This document shows, one piece after another, positions 5,458-13,200 of a stretch of 15,923 nt of DNA. The position numbers and the translations under genes were made by a program. Position 1 is the stretch's first letter, and each line of letters begins with the position of its first letter. The stretch lies in NCBI GenBank assembly GCA_963660495.1, contig CAVKYO010000048.1, positions 1 to 15,923 on the forward strand, in the 5' to 3' direction. The notes beneath the pieces are model-generated. The model did not search any database. It was not told the DNA's origin and was given only the letters and a program-made list of their open reading frames with translations. The stretch comes from CAG-877 sp963660495. GTDB taxonomy: Bacteria > Bacillota_I > Bacilli_A > RF39 > UBA660.

Positions 5458-6987
5458 TCAATTAAAAATTTTTAATCTATTATTTTTAGTTAAAACCAAA
5501 ATACTAGTCCCTAATAATATAAAGAAAATAAATACCAAAATAAATTTACTAAATCCCGTATCTGGATTAAAAATACTATCAGTCCATTTAGCCATAATAG
5601 TAACATTTTCATATGGCATAACAAACTTATTAAGGCTAATAGTATAAACACCATTTTCTAAAGCAGAAATATCTTCTTCCGTAAATTCAATAGTTTCATT
5701 AGAATCGGTCATAACTACAATCGAAGATAATTTAGAACCTTTTTTAGTAGATAATTTAAAACTTACAGTATCACCACCTAATGCACTATCTAAAACATCA
5801 ATAGTACCATTTCCTTCTGACCTAACAGAAATATTATACTTAATATTACTTTTATTAATTGTCACAACCGGACGAATTCCCGCTCTTGGTATTCCATTAT
5901 AACAATCAGTTTCTGAATAACATATTTCACCAGCTGATGACACAAAATATACTTCCGGGCCATAAGCAATCTTACCATCATCTATATTACCCACAAAAGT
6001 CCTAGTCCAATACGTAGTATTCCATATCCATGAGTAATCATTAGATAAATATTTTTTCAAGTCACCTAAAGTATAATACTCTGTACCATCTTCCTCTTCA
6101 GCAGTTGAATCAAGTGACTCATCATACCAAGTAGCTAAAGGCAATTTTTTACCATTTATAGAATATACCAAATTATATAATTCCTTAATACTAATTAAAT
6201 TAATATTAGAAACTTCATAACCTTTATCACTTAATTTTTCAGCATAATCATCTAAATATGTTTTAATAGGATGAGAATCCAAAAAATTAAAATTTGTATA
6301 ACCTTCCTCAAAATTATCATCAATTACTACTAAATCATAACTATCAGCATAATAACCATCTAAATCCGCACCAGGAAACAAAATTGTTGTAGCGTAAATT
6401 GGATATTTAGCATTTTTCTTTTCTCCTGTTACTCCAAGAGCTAATTCATTTTGCAAAGCATATCCTTCCGTATTTTTATAAATTACTTTATAAGGATAAA
6501 ACTTTAAAGTCCTGTTCTTATAAGTATTACCATCCAATGTATATTCAGGTCCATAAACATCAATATAAATAGCTCCATTTTCAAAATCATACCAATAAAC
6601 ATCATTTGAAGAAATAAATCCATCAATATCATAATTTTCTTTTATTTTACTTATCCAAGAATAAGAACCATTAACAGCAACACCATCTACATAATATTCA
6701 GTATCGACCCAATTATTATTAGCATTTTTAACCATTTTAATATAAGTACTATTAATATCTAATTTAACTTTATCATAATTAGCCCCAACATATAAATTAT
6801 ACTTTGCTAACAACTTAATACTATTACTATTATTTTCTATAATATAAAAATGTTCTGTACCACAGGCTATCTCACTACCAATATCTTTTCCATTACCAGT
6901 AACTATTGTACATAATTCTTTTGCACTACCAGAAACCGGCAACAACATCAAAAACAAAAAAATAAATATAACTTTCTTTAATTTCAT
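5458..6987 (-). CDS. secreted surface protein with an NPDTG wall-sorting signal
   Basis: This 509-residue protein has a signal peptide (residues 1-22, LysLys then a long hydrophobic core, likely cut after GSA) and ends with NPDTG (474-478), a hydrophobic segment (about 480-499) and a positive tail (KNNRLK), the layout of a sortase substrate. NPxTG motifs are related to those used by sortase B-like enzymes. Residues about 240-380 contain YWTRT (326-330) and GIRPVVTI (370-377), a spacing like that of the DUF6273-type exposed domains of Bacillota; I hold this only loosely. Residues 384-470, ending FVMPYENVTIMAKW, match the divergent InlB B-repeat style of small beta domain. The ATG at 6987 follows GGAGTG. 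It has its own promoter and terminator. The substrate or ligand is unknown. Confidence 0.88.
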   Translation of the reverse strand: MKLKKVIFIFLFLMLLPVSGSAKELCTIVTGNGKDIGSEIACGTEHFYIIENNSNSIKLLAKYNLYVGANYDKVKLDINSTYIKMVKNANNNWVDTEYYVDGVAVNGSYSWISKIKENYDIDGFISSNDVYWYDFENGAIYIDVYGPEYTLDGNTYKNRTLKFYPYKVIYKNTEGYALQNELALGVTGEKKNAKYPIYATTILFPGADLDGYYADSYDLVVIDDNFEEGYTNFNFLDSHPIKTYLDDYAEKLSDKGYEVSNINLISIKELYNLVYSINGKKLPLATWYDESLDSTAEEEDGTEYYTLGDLKKYLSNDYSWIWNTTYWTRTFVGNIDDGKIAYGPEVYFVSSAGEICYSETDCYNGIPRAGIRPVVTINKSNIKYNISVRSEGNGTIDVLDSALGGDTVSFKLSTKKGSKLSSIVVMTDSNETIEFTEEDISALENGVYTISLNKFVMPYENVTIMAKWTDSIFNPDTGFSKFILVFIFFILLGTSILVLTKNNRLKIFN

Positions 6988-7008
6988 ACCTTAACACTCC
7001 ATCTACTT

Positions 7009-7014
7009 ATTATA
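7009..7014 (-). promoter_or_regulatory. -10 box of the surface-protein promoter
   Basis: A perfect minus-strand TATAAT lies 21 bases before the start codon. No good -35 box is visible 16-18 bases upstream, so the promoter is probably weak or activator-dependent. It falls after the terminator at 7067-7094, which fits separate transcription. Confidence 0.5.
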
Positions 7015-7066
7015 CCTAAAGTATAACACAACAAATACATAATATCTATGCCAAATATCTATTTAC

Positions 7067-7094
7067 ACAAAATAAAAGTAGTATTTCTACTACT
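7067..7094 (-). terminator. Rho-independent terminator of the glyS operon
   Basis: A perfect 7-bp stem (AGTAGTA/TACTACT) capped by a GAAA tetraloop is followed on the minus strand by TTTATTTTG. It begins 5 bases after the stop codon of the laccase-fold gene. Confidence 0.85.
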
Positions 7095-7099
7095 CTAAA

Positions 7100-7921
7100 T
7101 TATCTATAATAAGCCCCAGAAAAATTTCTTCCGGACTTACTTGAGTCATTTTCACCATTAATACTAGCCATACTATTAGAATAATAATTAGGATTAGTAA
7201 GTGTATCAACATTACTAAATGATCCAGTAGAAACACCTGCTTCTTTTAACTCCTTAGTTAAAACACTACGCATATCTATTTTAAAAACACCGTTTTCTTC
7301 ACGAATAGCTCCATCCCATAATGCTCTATCTGTTGCCCAACGAGGATAATTATTATAAGTCCAACCATCTCCTGCACAAGCACTAATATAAGCAATTAAA
7401 TCATCATCTTTACTATCATATGCCCTTTGTAAAGCATCAACTACCATCATAGGCATCTTTTTATCTATAAGTTCACAACTACAATGAGCAAGAGCAGTAA
7501 CCTTCTTTTTAGCATCACATACCATAACAACAGGACAATCAGCTATTGGATGACCAATGACTACACCAGGTACCTTATCAGTAATTATTAAAATATCTTC
7601 CAAAATATCAATATCCCAACCATCAGAAGTAGCATCAGCAAAATCCTTTGTCACTTCAAAGTAACTACCGTCTTCCTTAACCTGATTAGCAACAAAAATA
7701 TTTTTATCATCAAATCCAAAGTCATGAGCCATATCCATGCGATGCCTATCAAATAACTCTCTTTTTACATAACTAGTTAAATCTATATCACGTAAATCAA
7801 AAACATTAGTCCCATATTGTTCTATCAAATAAACTTTATCTTTAACTGTTAAATTATCATAAGAAATTGATGAAACACTCATTGAGCCAAAACGCTTTCC
7901 GACATCAATTATATTCAACAT
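7100..7921 (-). CDS. laccase-fold protein of the YfiH/PgeF family with a changed metal site
   Basis: The 273 residues follow the family (polyphenol oxidase/purine nucleoside phosphorylase LACC1-like, cytoplasmic, zinc or copper bound). Recognisable blocks are NQV (79-81), the strand GVVIGHPIADCPVVMV (119-134), ALAHCSCEL (143-151) and the closing SGRNFSGAYYR. Family enzymes bind the metal through His of QVH, Cys of ADC and His of AH. Here Cys129 and His146 are kept but the first position reads QVK (Lys82), and the usual AHAGWRG reads AHCSCEL with extra cysteines C147 and C149. The protein may use a different ligand set or have lost catalysis. ATG at 7921 follows AGGAGG, 14 bases after glyS, so it is in the T-box operon. 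Purine or nucleoside handling is a family guess only. Confidence 0.8.
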   Translation of the reverse strand: MLNIIDVGKRFGSMSVSSISYDNLTVKDKVYLIEQYGTNVFDLRDIDLTSYVKRELFDRHRMDMAHDFGFDDKNIFVANQVKEDGSYFEVTKDFADATSDGWDIDILEDILIITDKVPGVVIGHPIADCPVVMVCDAKKKVTALAHCSCELIDKKMPMMVVDALQRAYDSKDDDLIAYISACAGDGWTYNNYPRWATDRALWDGAIREENGVFKIDMRSVLTKELKEAGVSTGSFSNVDTLTNPNYYSNSMASINGENDSSKSGRNFSGAYYR

Positions 7922-7935
7922 ACTATTCCTCCTAA

Positions 7936-9309
7936 TTAAAACTTAATTTTTTCATTAATATAATCAACAACTTCTTCAAGTTTTAATGTAACTTGTTCCA
8001 TTGTATCCCTATCTCTTATAGTAACTGTACCATTTTCTAAAGTCTCATTATCAACAGTTAAACACCAAGGAGTACCAGATGCATCAGCTCTTCTATATCT
8101 TTTACCAATAGAACCAGACTCATCATAACTACAAGAAAAATTACTAGAAAGCATTTTCCATACTTCCAAAGCCTTTTCACTATGATACTTTTTAGCAAGA
8201 GGTAAAACCGCTACTTTATAAGGAGCTAAATATGGATGCAAATGTAATACTTCTCTTACATCGTTATTTTCAAGTTCCTCCTCATCATATGCATCACATA
8301 ATACTGATAAAAACATTCTATCAACACCAACACTTGGTTCAATTACATATGGAATATATTTTTCATTAGTCTCCGGATCTAAATAAGCTTGACTAACTCC
8401 AGATACTTTTTGATGTTGAGTTAAATCATAATCAGTACGTGAAGCAATTCCCCATAACTCACCAAATCCAAATGGAAACTTATATTCAATATCAGTAGTA
8501 GCGTTACTATAAAAAGATAACTCTTCCTTTGAATGATCTCTTAATCTTAAATTTTCTTTTTTAATTCCTAGCTTCAACAAAAAATTATAACAATAATCTT
8601 TATAATATTGATGCCAATTTAATTCATCACCTGGTTTACAAAAAAATTCCATTTCCATTTGTTCAAATTCTCTAACACGAAAAATAAAATTACCTGGTGT
8701 TATTTCATTTCTAAAACTTTTACCAATTTGTCCAATACCAAAAGGTACCTTAAGGCGCATACTTCTTTGTACATTTAAAAAGTCAACAAATATTCCTTGT
8801 GCAGTCTCTGGTCTCAAATACACTGTACTTTTAGCATCTTCAGTAACACCTTGAAATGTTTTAAACATTAAATTAAATTCTCTTATATCAGTATAGTCTA
8901 AAGCACCACAGTTTGGACAAACTATATTATGTGCTTTAATATAATTCATTAATTCTTCATGATTCATTCCACCAGCATCCTCTACACCATCAGCTTCTAC
9001 TAATTTATCAGCACGATGTCTAGTCTTACATTTCTTACAATCAATTAACGGATCAGAAAATGTTGCGATATGTCCAGATGCTTCCCATGTCCTAGGATTC
9101 ATAAGTACAGCACTATCAAGTCCTACACAATTTATATCTTCTTGAACAAACTTCTTCAACCAAGCATTTTTAATATTATTCTTAAGTAAAACTCCCAAAG
9201 AACCATAATCCCAAGTATTCGCAAGTCCACCATAGATTTCACTTCCCTGAAATACAAATCCATATTGTTTACAATAACTAACTAATTTTTCCATTGTCAA
9301 ATCTTTCAT
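7936..9309 (-). CDS. glyS: glycyl-tRNA synthetase, single-chain class II type
   Basis: It charges tRNA-Gly with glycine using ATP in the cytoplasm. The 457 residues are normal for the homodimeric (eukaryote/archaeal-like) bacterial form rather than the alpha2-beta2 form. Visible parts are motif 1 near 20-50 (GSEIYGGLANTWDYGSLG), a four-Cys zinc site (C91, C94, C131, C134), the glycine-specific LRPETAQGIFVDF (165-177), motif 2 (GKSFRNEITPGNFIFRVREFEQ, 196-217), motif 3 (EPSVGVDRMFLSVL, 324-337) and the anticodon-binding domain from about 356. Its ATG (9309) directly follows the TAA of the gene upstream, and its GGAGG (9317-9321) lies inside that gene, so translation is likely coupled. A T-box upstream of the operon fits glycine-starvation control. 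Confidence 0.98.
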   Translation of the reverse strand: MKDLTMEKLVSYCKQYGFVFQGSEIYGGLANTWDYGSLGVLLKNNIKNAWLKKFVQEDINCVGLDSAVLMNPRTWEASGHIATFSDPLIDCKKCKTRHRADKLVEADGVEDAGGMNHEELMNYIKAHNIVCPNCGALDYTDIREFNLMFKTFQGVTEDAKSTVYLRPETAQGIFVDFLNVQRSMRLKVPFGIGQIGKSFRNEITPGNFIFRVREFEQMEMEFFCKPGDELNWHQYYKDYCYNFLLKLGIKKENLRLRDHSKEELSFYSNATTDIEYKFPFGFGELWGIASRTDYDLTQHQKVSGVSQAYLDPETNEKYIPYVIEPSVGVDRMFLSVLCDAYDEEELENNDVREVLHLHPYLAPYKVAVLPLAKKYHSEKALEVWKMLSSNFSCSYDESGSIGKRYRRADASGTPWCLTVDNETLENGTVTIRDRDTMEQVTLKLEEVVDYINEKIKF

Positions 9310-10074
9310 TTAAATTCCTCCATTTTTTACTAATATTTTATTTTTATCTATTATACAACTATTACATTTTTCATTATGTCCAACAACTATAGACTCTATC
9401 ATTGGAATCATACTATTTTTAATTTTAATACAAGGTGCCCCATACCAAGTATATTTCTGAGCACTTTCTATATTTTCTTCTAAAAAAGATATTTTCGAAA
9501 AACCAATCTCATCTAAATCATCTTCCCTAGTCATCATAACTTCTCTATCACTTAACATTCGCCCTATAAAACTAAGTAAAAATTCTTTTTCAAATTTTCT
9601 AATATTATCAACCTTACTAGATAAACAAAATGTATAGCTATTATCATCATTTCTTTTATAAGAAGAATTCCCATCTACTACTAAAATAGAAATATTACAT
9701 CCTAATAAATCCATATTTTCAATAAAAGAGAATCTATCATGTCTATATTTAGACATTACTCTTCCTGCAACTTCTTTATCAACTGGTATACATATTTTTA
9801 AGGATACATCATCATCTCCAAAAACTTTAATAGTATTTTTTGAAAAATTATTGTTACTAACACCATTAATAGTATGACTATCTAAAAAATATTCAATTAC
9901 TCCATCAATTATATGTTTATGATCTAATCCTTTTAAAGTATCAGTAAATTTTTTTTTATCAGTCAAAAGACCTTCATCACCATCTAATTTACCAGTTACT
10001 AAAATTTCATTATGTCCAATTCTAATTTTTTTATAATTATTCCTATTTAAATATTTTATTCCTATAATTTTCAA
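9310..10074 (-). CDS. unknown protein, first gene of the glycine T-box operon
   Basis: I do not recognise this 254-residue protein. It is soluble, mixed alpha/beta by eye, with no signal peptide or membrane segment. It has six cysteines (95, 126, 150, 215, 237, 240), the last two in EKCNSCIID, which might bind a metal or be redox active. Notable stretches are LVTGKLDGDEGLLTDKKKF (25-43), YTWYGAPCIKIKNSMIPMIES (208-228) and VVGHNEKCNSC (230-240). The position before glyS recalls the recO-glyQS order of other Bacillota, but the sequence does not look like RecO to me. It starts at TTG (10074), 7 bases after GGTGG; no ATG in frame lies near. The last codons hold the glyS ribosome binding site. 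Placement behind a T-box suggests expression rises when charged tRNA-Gly is scarce. Confidence 0.8.
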   Translation of the reverse strand: MKIIGIKYLNRNNYKKIRIGHNEILVTGKLDGDEGLLTDKKKFTDTLKGLDHKHIIDGVIEYFLDSHTINGVSNNNFSKNTIKVFGDDDVSLKICIPVDKEVAGRVMSKYRHDRFSFIENMDLLGCNISILVVDGNSSYKRNDDNSYTFCLSSKVDNIRKFEKEFLLSFIGRMLSDREVMMTREDDLDEIGFSKISFLEENIESAQKYTWYGAPCIKIKNSMIPMIESIVVGHNEKCNSCIIDKNKILVKNGGI

Positions 10075-10081
10075 GTAATTA

Positions 10082-10086
10082 CCACC
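10082..10086 (-). promoter_or_regulatory. weak ribosome binding site selecting a TTG start
   Basis: Minus-strand GGTGG lies 7 bases before TTG (10072-10074). A nearer ATG and GTG (from about 10089) read straight into a stop after a few codons, so they cannot be the gene start. The weak site plus TTG predicts lower translation of this gene than of glyS. Confidence 0.6.
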
Positions 10087-10094
10087 ATCCCTAT

Positions 10095-10164
10095 AAAAAC
10101 AAAATCTTCTAGAACATCATAAGGACGAGTATACCCGCGGTTCCACCTTATTTATTCCAGAAGA
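10095..10164 (-). terminator. terminator stem of the T-box leader
   Basis: TCTTCTGGAA (10155-10164) pairs over ten bases, one G-T, with TTCTAGAAGA (10105-10114), which is followed directly by TTTTGTTTTT. The whole antiterminator element lies between the two arms, rather than sharing a strand with the terminator as in textbook T-boxes. A weaker alternative, CCTTAT with ATAGGG across the T-run, would also involve the antiterminator strand. Confidence 0.6.
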
Positions 10165-10225
10165 ATCATCTTTAATAATATACTGCTCTGAGTTTTCCAA
10201 GACTCGTCATCACACTTATAAATTA

Positions 10226-10254
10226 ATAATACTTTTATTTTAATTATTTGTCAA
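10226..10254 (-). promoter_or_regulatory. near-consensus promoter of the T-box/glyS operon
   Basis: TTGACA (10249-10254), a 17-base spacer and TATTAT (10226-10231) lie on the minus strand, with the -35 box starting only 4 bases after the polC stop codon. No terminator separates polC from it, so polC read-through could also enter the T-box leader. Confidence 0.85.
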
Positions 10255-10258
10255 CTAG

Positions 10259-13200
10259 TTAAAACAATGATAATTGATTTGAATCTGGCAAATCATTTAA
10301 AAGATTCATATCTTTCATTTTATCTATTAATGTTTGTGAAACTTTTCCACGTTTTTGAACATCTTCAACACTTAAGAATTTTTGTTTTTCACGTTCTTTA
10401 ACTATATTTTTAGCAACAGTTTCACCTAGTCCATCAATTGCTACAAATGGTGGATAAATTTCTTTATCATTTTTAGCTATCCAAACTGTTGCGTCACTTT
10501 CATATAAATCAACATTTAAAAATTTTATTCCCCTAGCTGTTGCTTCTAAGGCTACCTTTAAACTTTCAGCTTGACCAGATTCTTTATTTGTCGCTTCAAA
10601 TCCTTTAGCGAGAATATCTTCTAATCTAGATTTAATAGCGTCATACCCTTTAATCATAGCTTCAACATCAACATCTGTTGCTTTTGATGAATACCAAGAT
10701 GAATAAAAATATACTGGCATATGTACTTTATACCAAGCTATTCTAAAGGCACTCATTACATAAGCGGCCGCATGTGCTTTTGGAAACATATATTTTATTT
10801 TATGACATGACTCAATATACCAGTCTGGAATATTAGCCGCTTTCATTGTTTCAACATGTCCCTTCCAAGTTTCTGGATCTTTAGTTGCTTTTCCTTTACG
10901 TACAAACTCCATTATTTTAAAAGCTTTTATTGGAGCCATTCCTTTATTCATTAAATAAACCATAATATCATCACGACAACCGATAGTTTCTTTAAATGGA
11001 ACAATATTTTTTTGAATTAATTCCTGAGCATTTCCTAGCCAAACGTCAGTACCGTGTGAAAGACCAGCTATTTTTATTAATTCACCAAAGGTAGTTGGCT
11101 TAGTATCTTCTACTAATTTTATAGTAAATGAAGTACCAAACTCAGGAATACCTAATGTACCTGTGTTACACATTATTTGATCTTTGGTTACACCTAAGGC
11201 ATCAGTAGATGTAAATATACTCATAGTATCTTTATCATCCATTGGCACTTTCATAATATCAGTACCAGACTGCATTTGAATAATACGTAATTGTGTTGGA
11301 TCAGAATGTCCTAAAATATCAAGTTTTAAAACACACTGGTCGATAGCATGGTAATCAAAATGTGTGGTACGCCATTCAGCAGTTGCATCTTCTGCTGGAA
11401 ATTGGAATGGTGTAAAGTCAAATACTTCCTTGTAATCTGGAATAACAACAATTCCACCAGGATGCTGACCTGTTGTTCTTTTTACACCTGTACAGCCCAT
11501 AGCCAGACGTTCTACTTCAGCTGTTCGCATATCCATAATTCCATGTTCTTCACAATATCCTTTTACAAAACCAAATGCCGTTTTATCAGCAACTGTACCA
11601 ATAGTACCAGCACGATATACATTGTCTTCACCAAATAATACTTTTGTATAAGCATGAGCACTAGCTTGATTCAAATCCGAAAAATTCAAATCAATATCAG
11701 GAACTTTATCAGCATTAAATCCAAGAAATGTTGCGAAAGGCATATCTTGTCCATCTTTATATAATGGTTCATTACAATTAGGACATTTCTTATCTGGTAA
11801 ATCATAACCTGATGAATACTCATTAGAAAAAGATACTCCATTTTCATCAGAGAAAATACTAGTTTTACAATTCTTACAACGATAATGAGCCGGTAATGGA
11901 TTAACTTCTGTTATGCCCATCATAGTAGCAACAAAACTTGATCCAACTGAGCCACGTGAACCAACTAAATAGCCTTCATCATTAGAATGCTTTACAAGAC
12001 GTTGAGCAATTAAATAAATTGGATCAAATCCACCACCAATAATTCCCCCTAATACTTTTTTAACTTGTTTTTCAAGAGCTTTTTCATCTAATTCTTCTTC
12101 AGATGTTGCTTTTACATGCTCACGAACTAAAGCTTTAACATTATCAAAGCCTTTTAAAATAGTATCATGTAGTTGTTTATGAGACTCTTTTTCTAATTCT
12201 TCATCTGATAGAGTTCCTTCTAATTTACCTTTTATTATTTTTAAAACAATATCTCCATATAACTCTGTTGCGATACGTTCTTCAATATAATATGGTAACG
12301 GATCACCATACCAGTCAGCAGCTTTGGTATAAACTAATTCAGTAACAACAGCTGGACAGTCTAGATAACTTTTCCCGTCATCACTTTTTACTCTAGGTGA
12401 GAATGGTATACCACCAGTATCTGGAATTACTTCAATGATGTCTATCATATCCGCTATTTTATTGGTATTTTCTACTACAATACGATAAGCAGTTTCAGCA
12501 TCTAAGAAGTTAAAGTCTTTTAACATTTCATCAGTAGTACGGAAATGGTTTGAAGGAATTTCTTTGATACTTGATTTAGCTAAAGGATGTCTTCCACCAC
12601 CGGGTACTTTTTGATTTACGATTATTTCTCTATATATCTTGTCATCTTTTTTAATATGATGAACATCCCCTGTTGCGACAATAATCTTTCCAGCATCTTC
12701 AGTTACTCTAATTATTTTTTCAACATTGGCCGCTAATTCTACTTCGTTAGCAAAATCACCAGTTTGAATTAAATGATTATAACATTCTAATGGTTGCACT
12801 TCTACATAATCATAAAATCTTATAATATTTGATAATTCATCATCACTTTTAGACGTCGCTTCTTTAAAAACTTCACTTTCATAACAACCTGATCCCACTA
12901 GCAAGCCTTCCCTATTTTTTTCTATTTCACTACGTAGAATTCTTGGAGTTTTATATAAATATGTAGTGTTCGCTAAAGATATAAGTTTAAATAAATTCTT
13001 TAGTCCAGTTTGGTTTTTAGCTAAAATATTTACATGATGAGCACGTCCATATTTATGAATTTCATCTTTACTAACTAGTGTATCTAATTGATCCATTGTA
13101 TCAATGTTACGATTTGATAGTTTTTTTAACATTTTATGGAATACTAAGGCAGTTCCTTCTGCATCGTAATCTCCTCTATGATGAGCATCTTCATCCCATG

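Larger units (their letters stand above)
10075..10219 (-). promoter_or_regulatory. compact T-box leader upstream of the glyS operon
   Basis: The minus strand contains AAGGTGGAACCGCG (10136-10149), the T-box sequence that pairs with the free CCA end of uncharged tRNA. Its partner strand ACTCGTCCTTAT (10119-10130) completes the antiterminator: ATAAGG/CCTTAT with TGGAACC bulged. From the predicted start point to the T-box there are only about 70 nt, so Stem I must be far shorter than usual. A possible specifier is GGA (glycine) in the loop of a GAGT/ACTC hairpin (10190-10205). The downstream glyS makes tRNA-Gly the expected ligand. T-box identity is firm; specifier and folding are inference. Confidence 0.85.

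Noticed and set aside
5458..5460. UGA read as tryptophan, as in Mycoplasma
   Set aside because: All tryptophans in the genes use TGG, and the only terminal TGA is followed at once by TAA in frame; nothing supports reassignment.
9310..10074. RecO, because recO precedes glyQS in many Bacillota
   Set aside because: The N-terminal OB-type opening and the paired CxxC zinc motif of RecO are not visible; only one CxxC is present.
11348..11638. Plus-strand open frame inside polC, Cys-rich
   Set aside because: It is antisense to the catalytic core of polC, without a start signal; the Cys and Ser/Thr richness mirrors polC codons.
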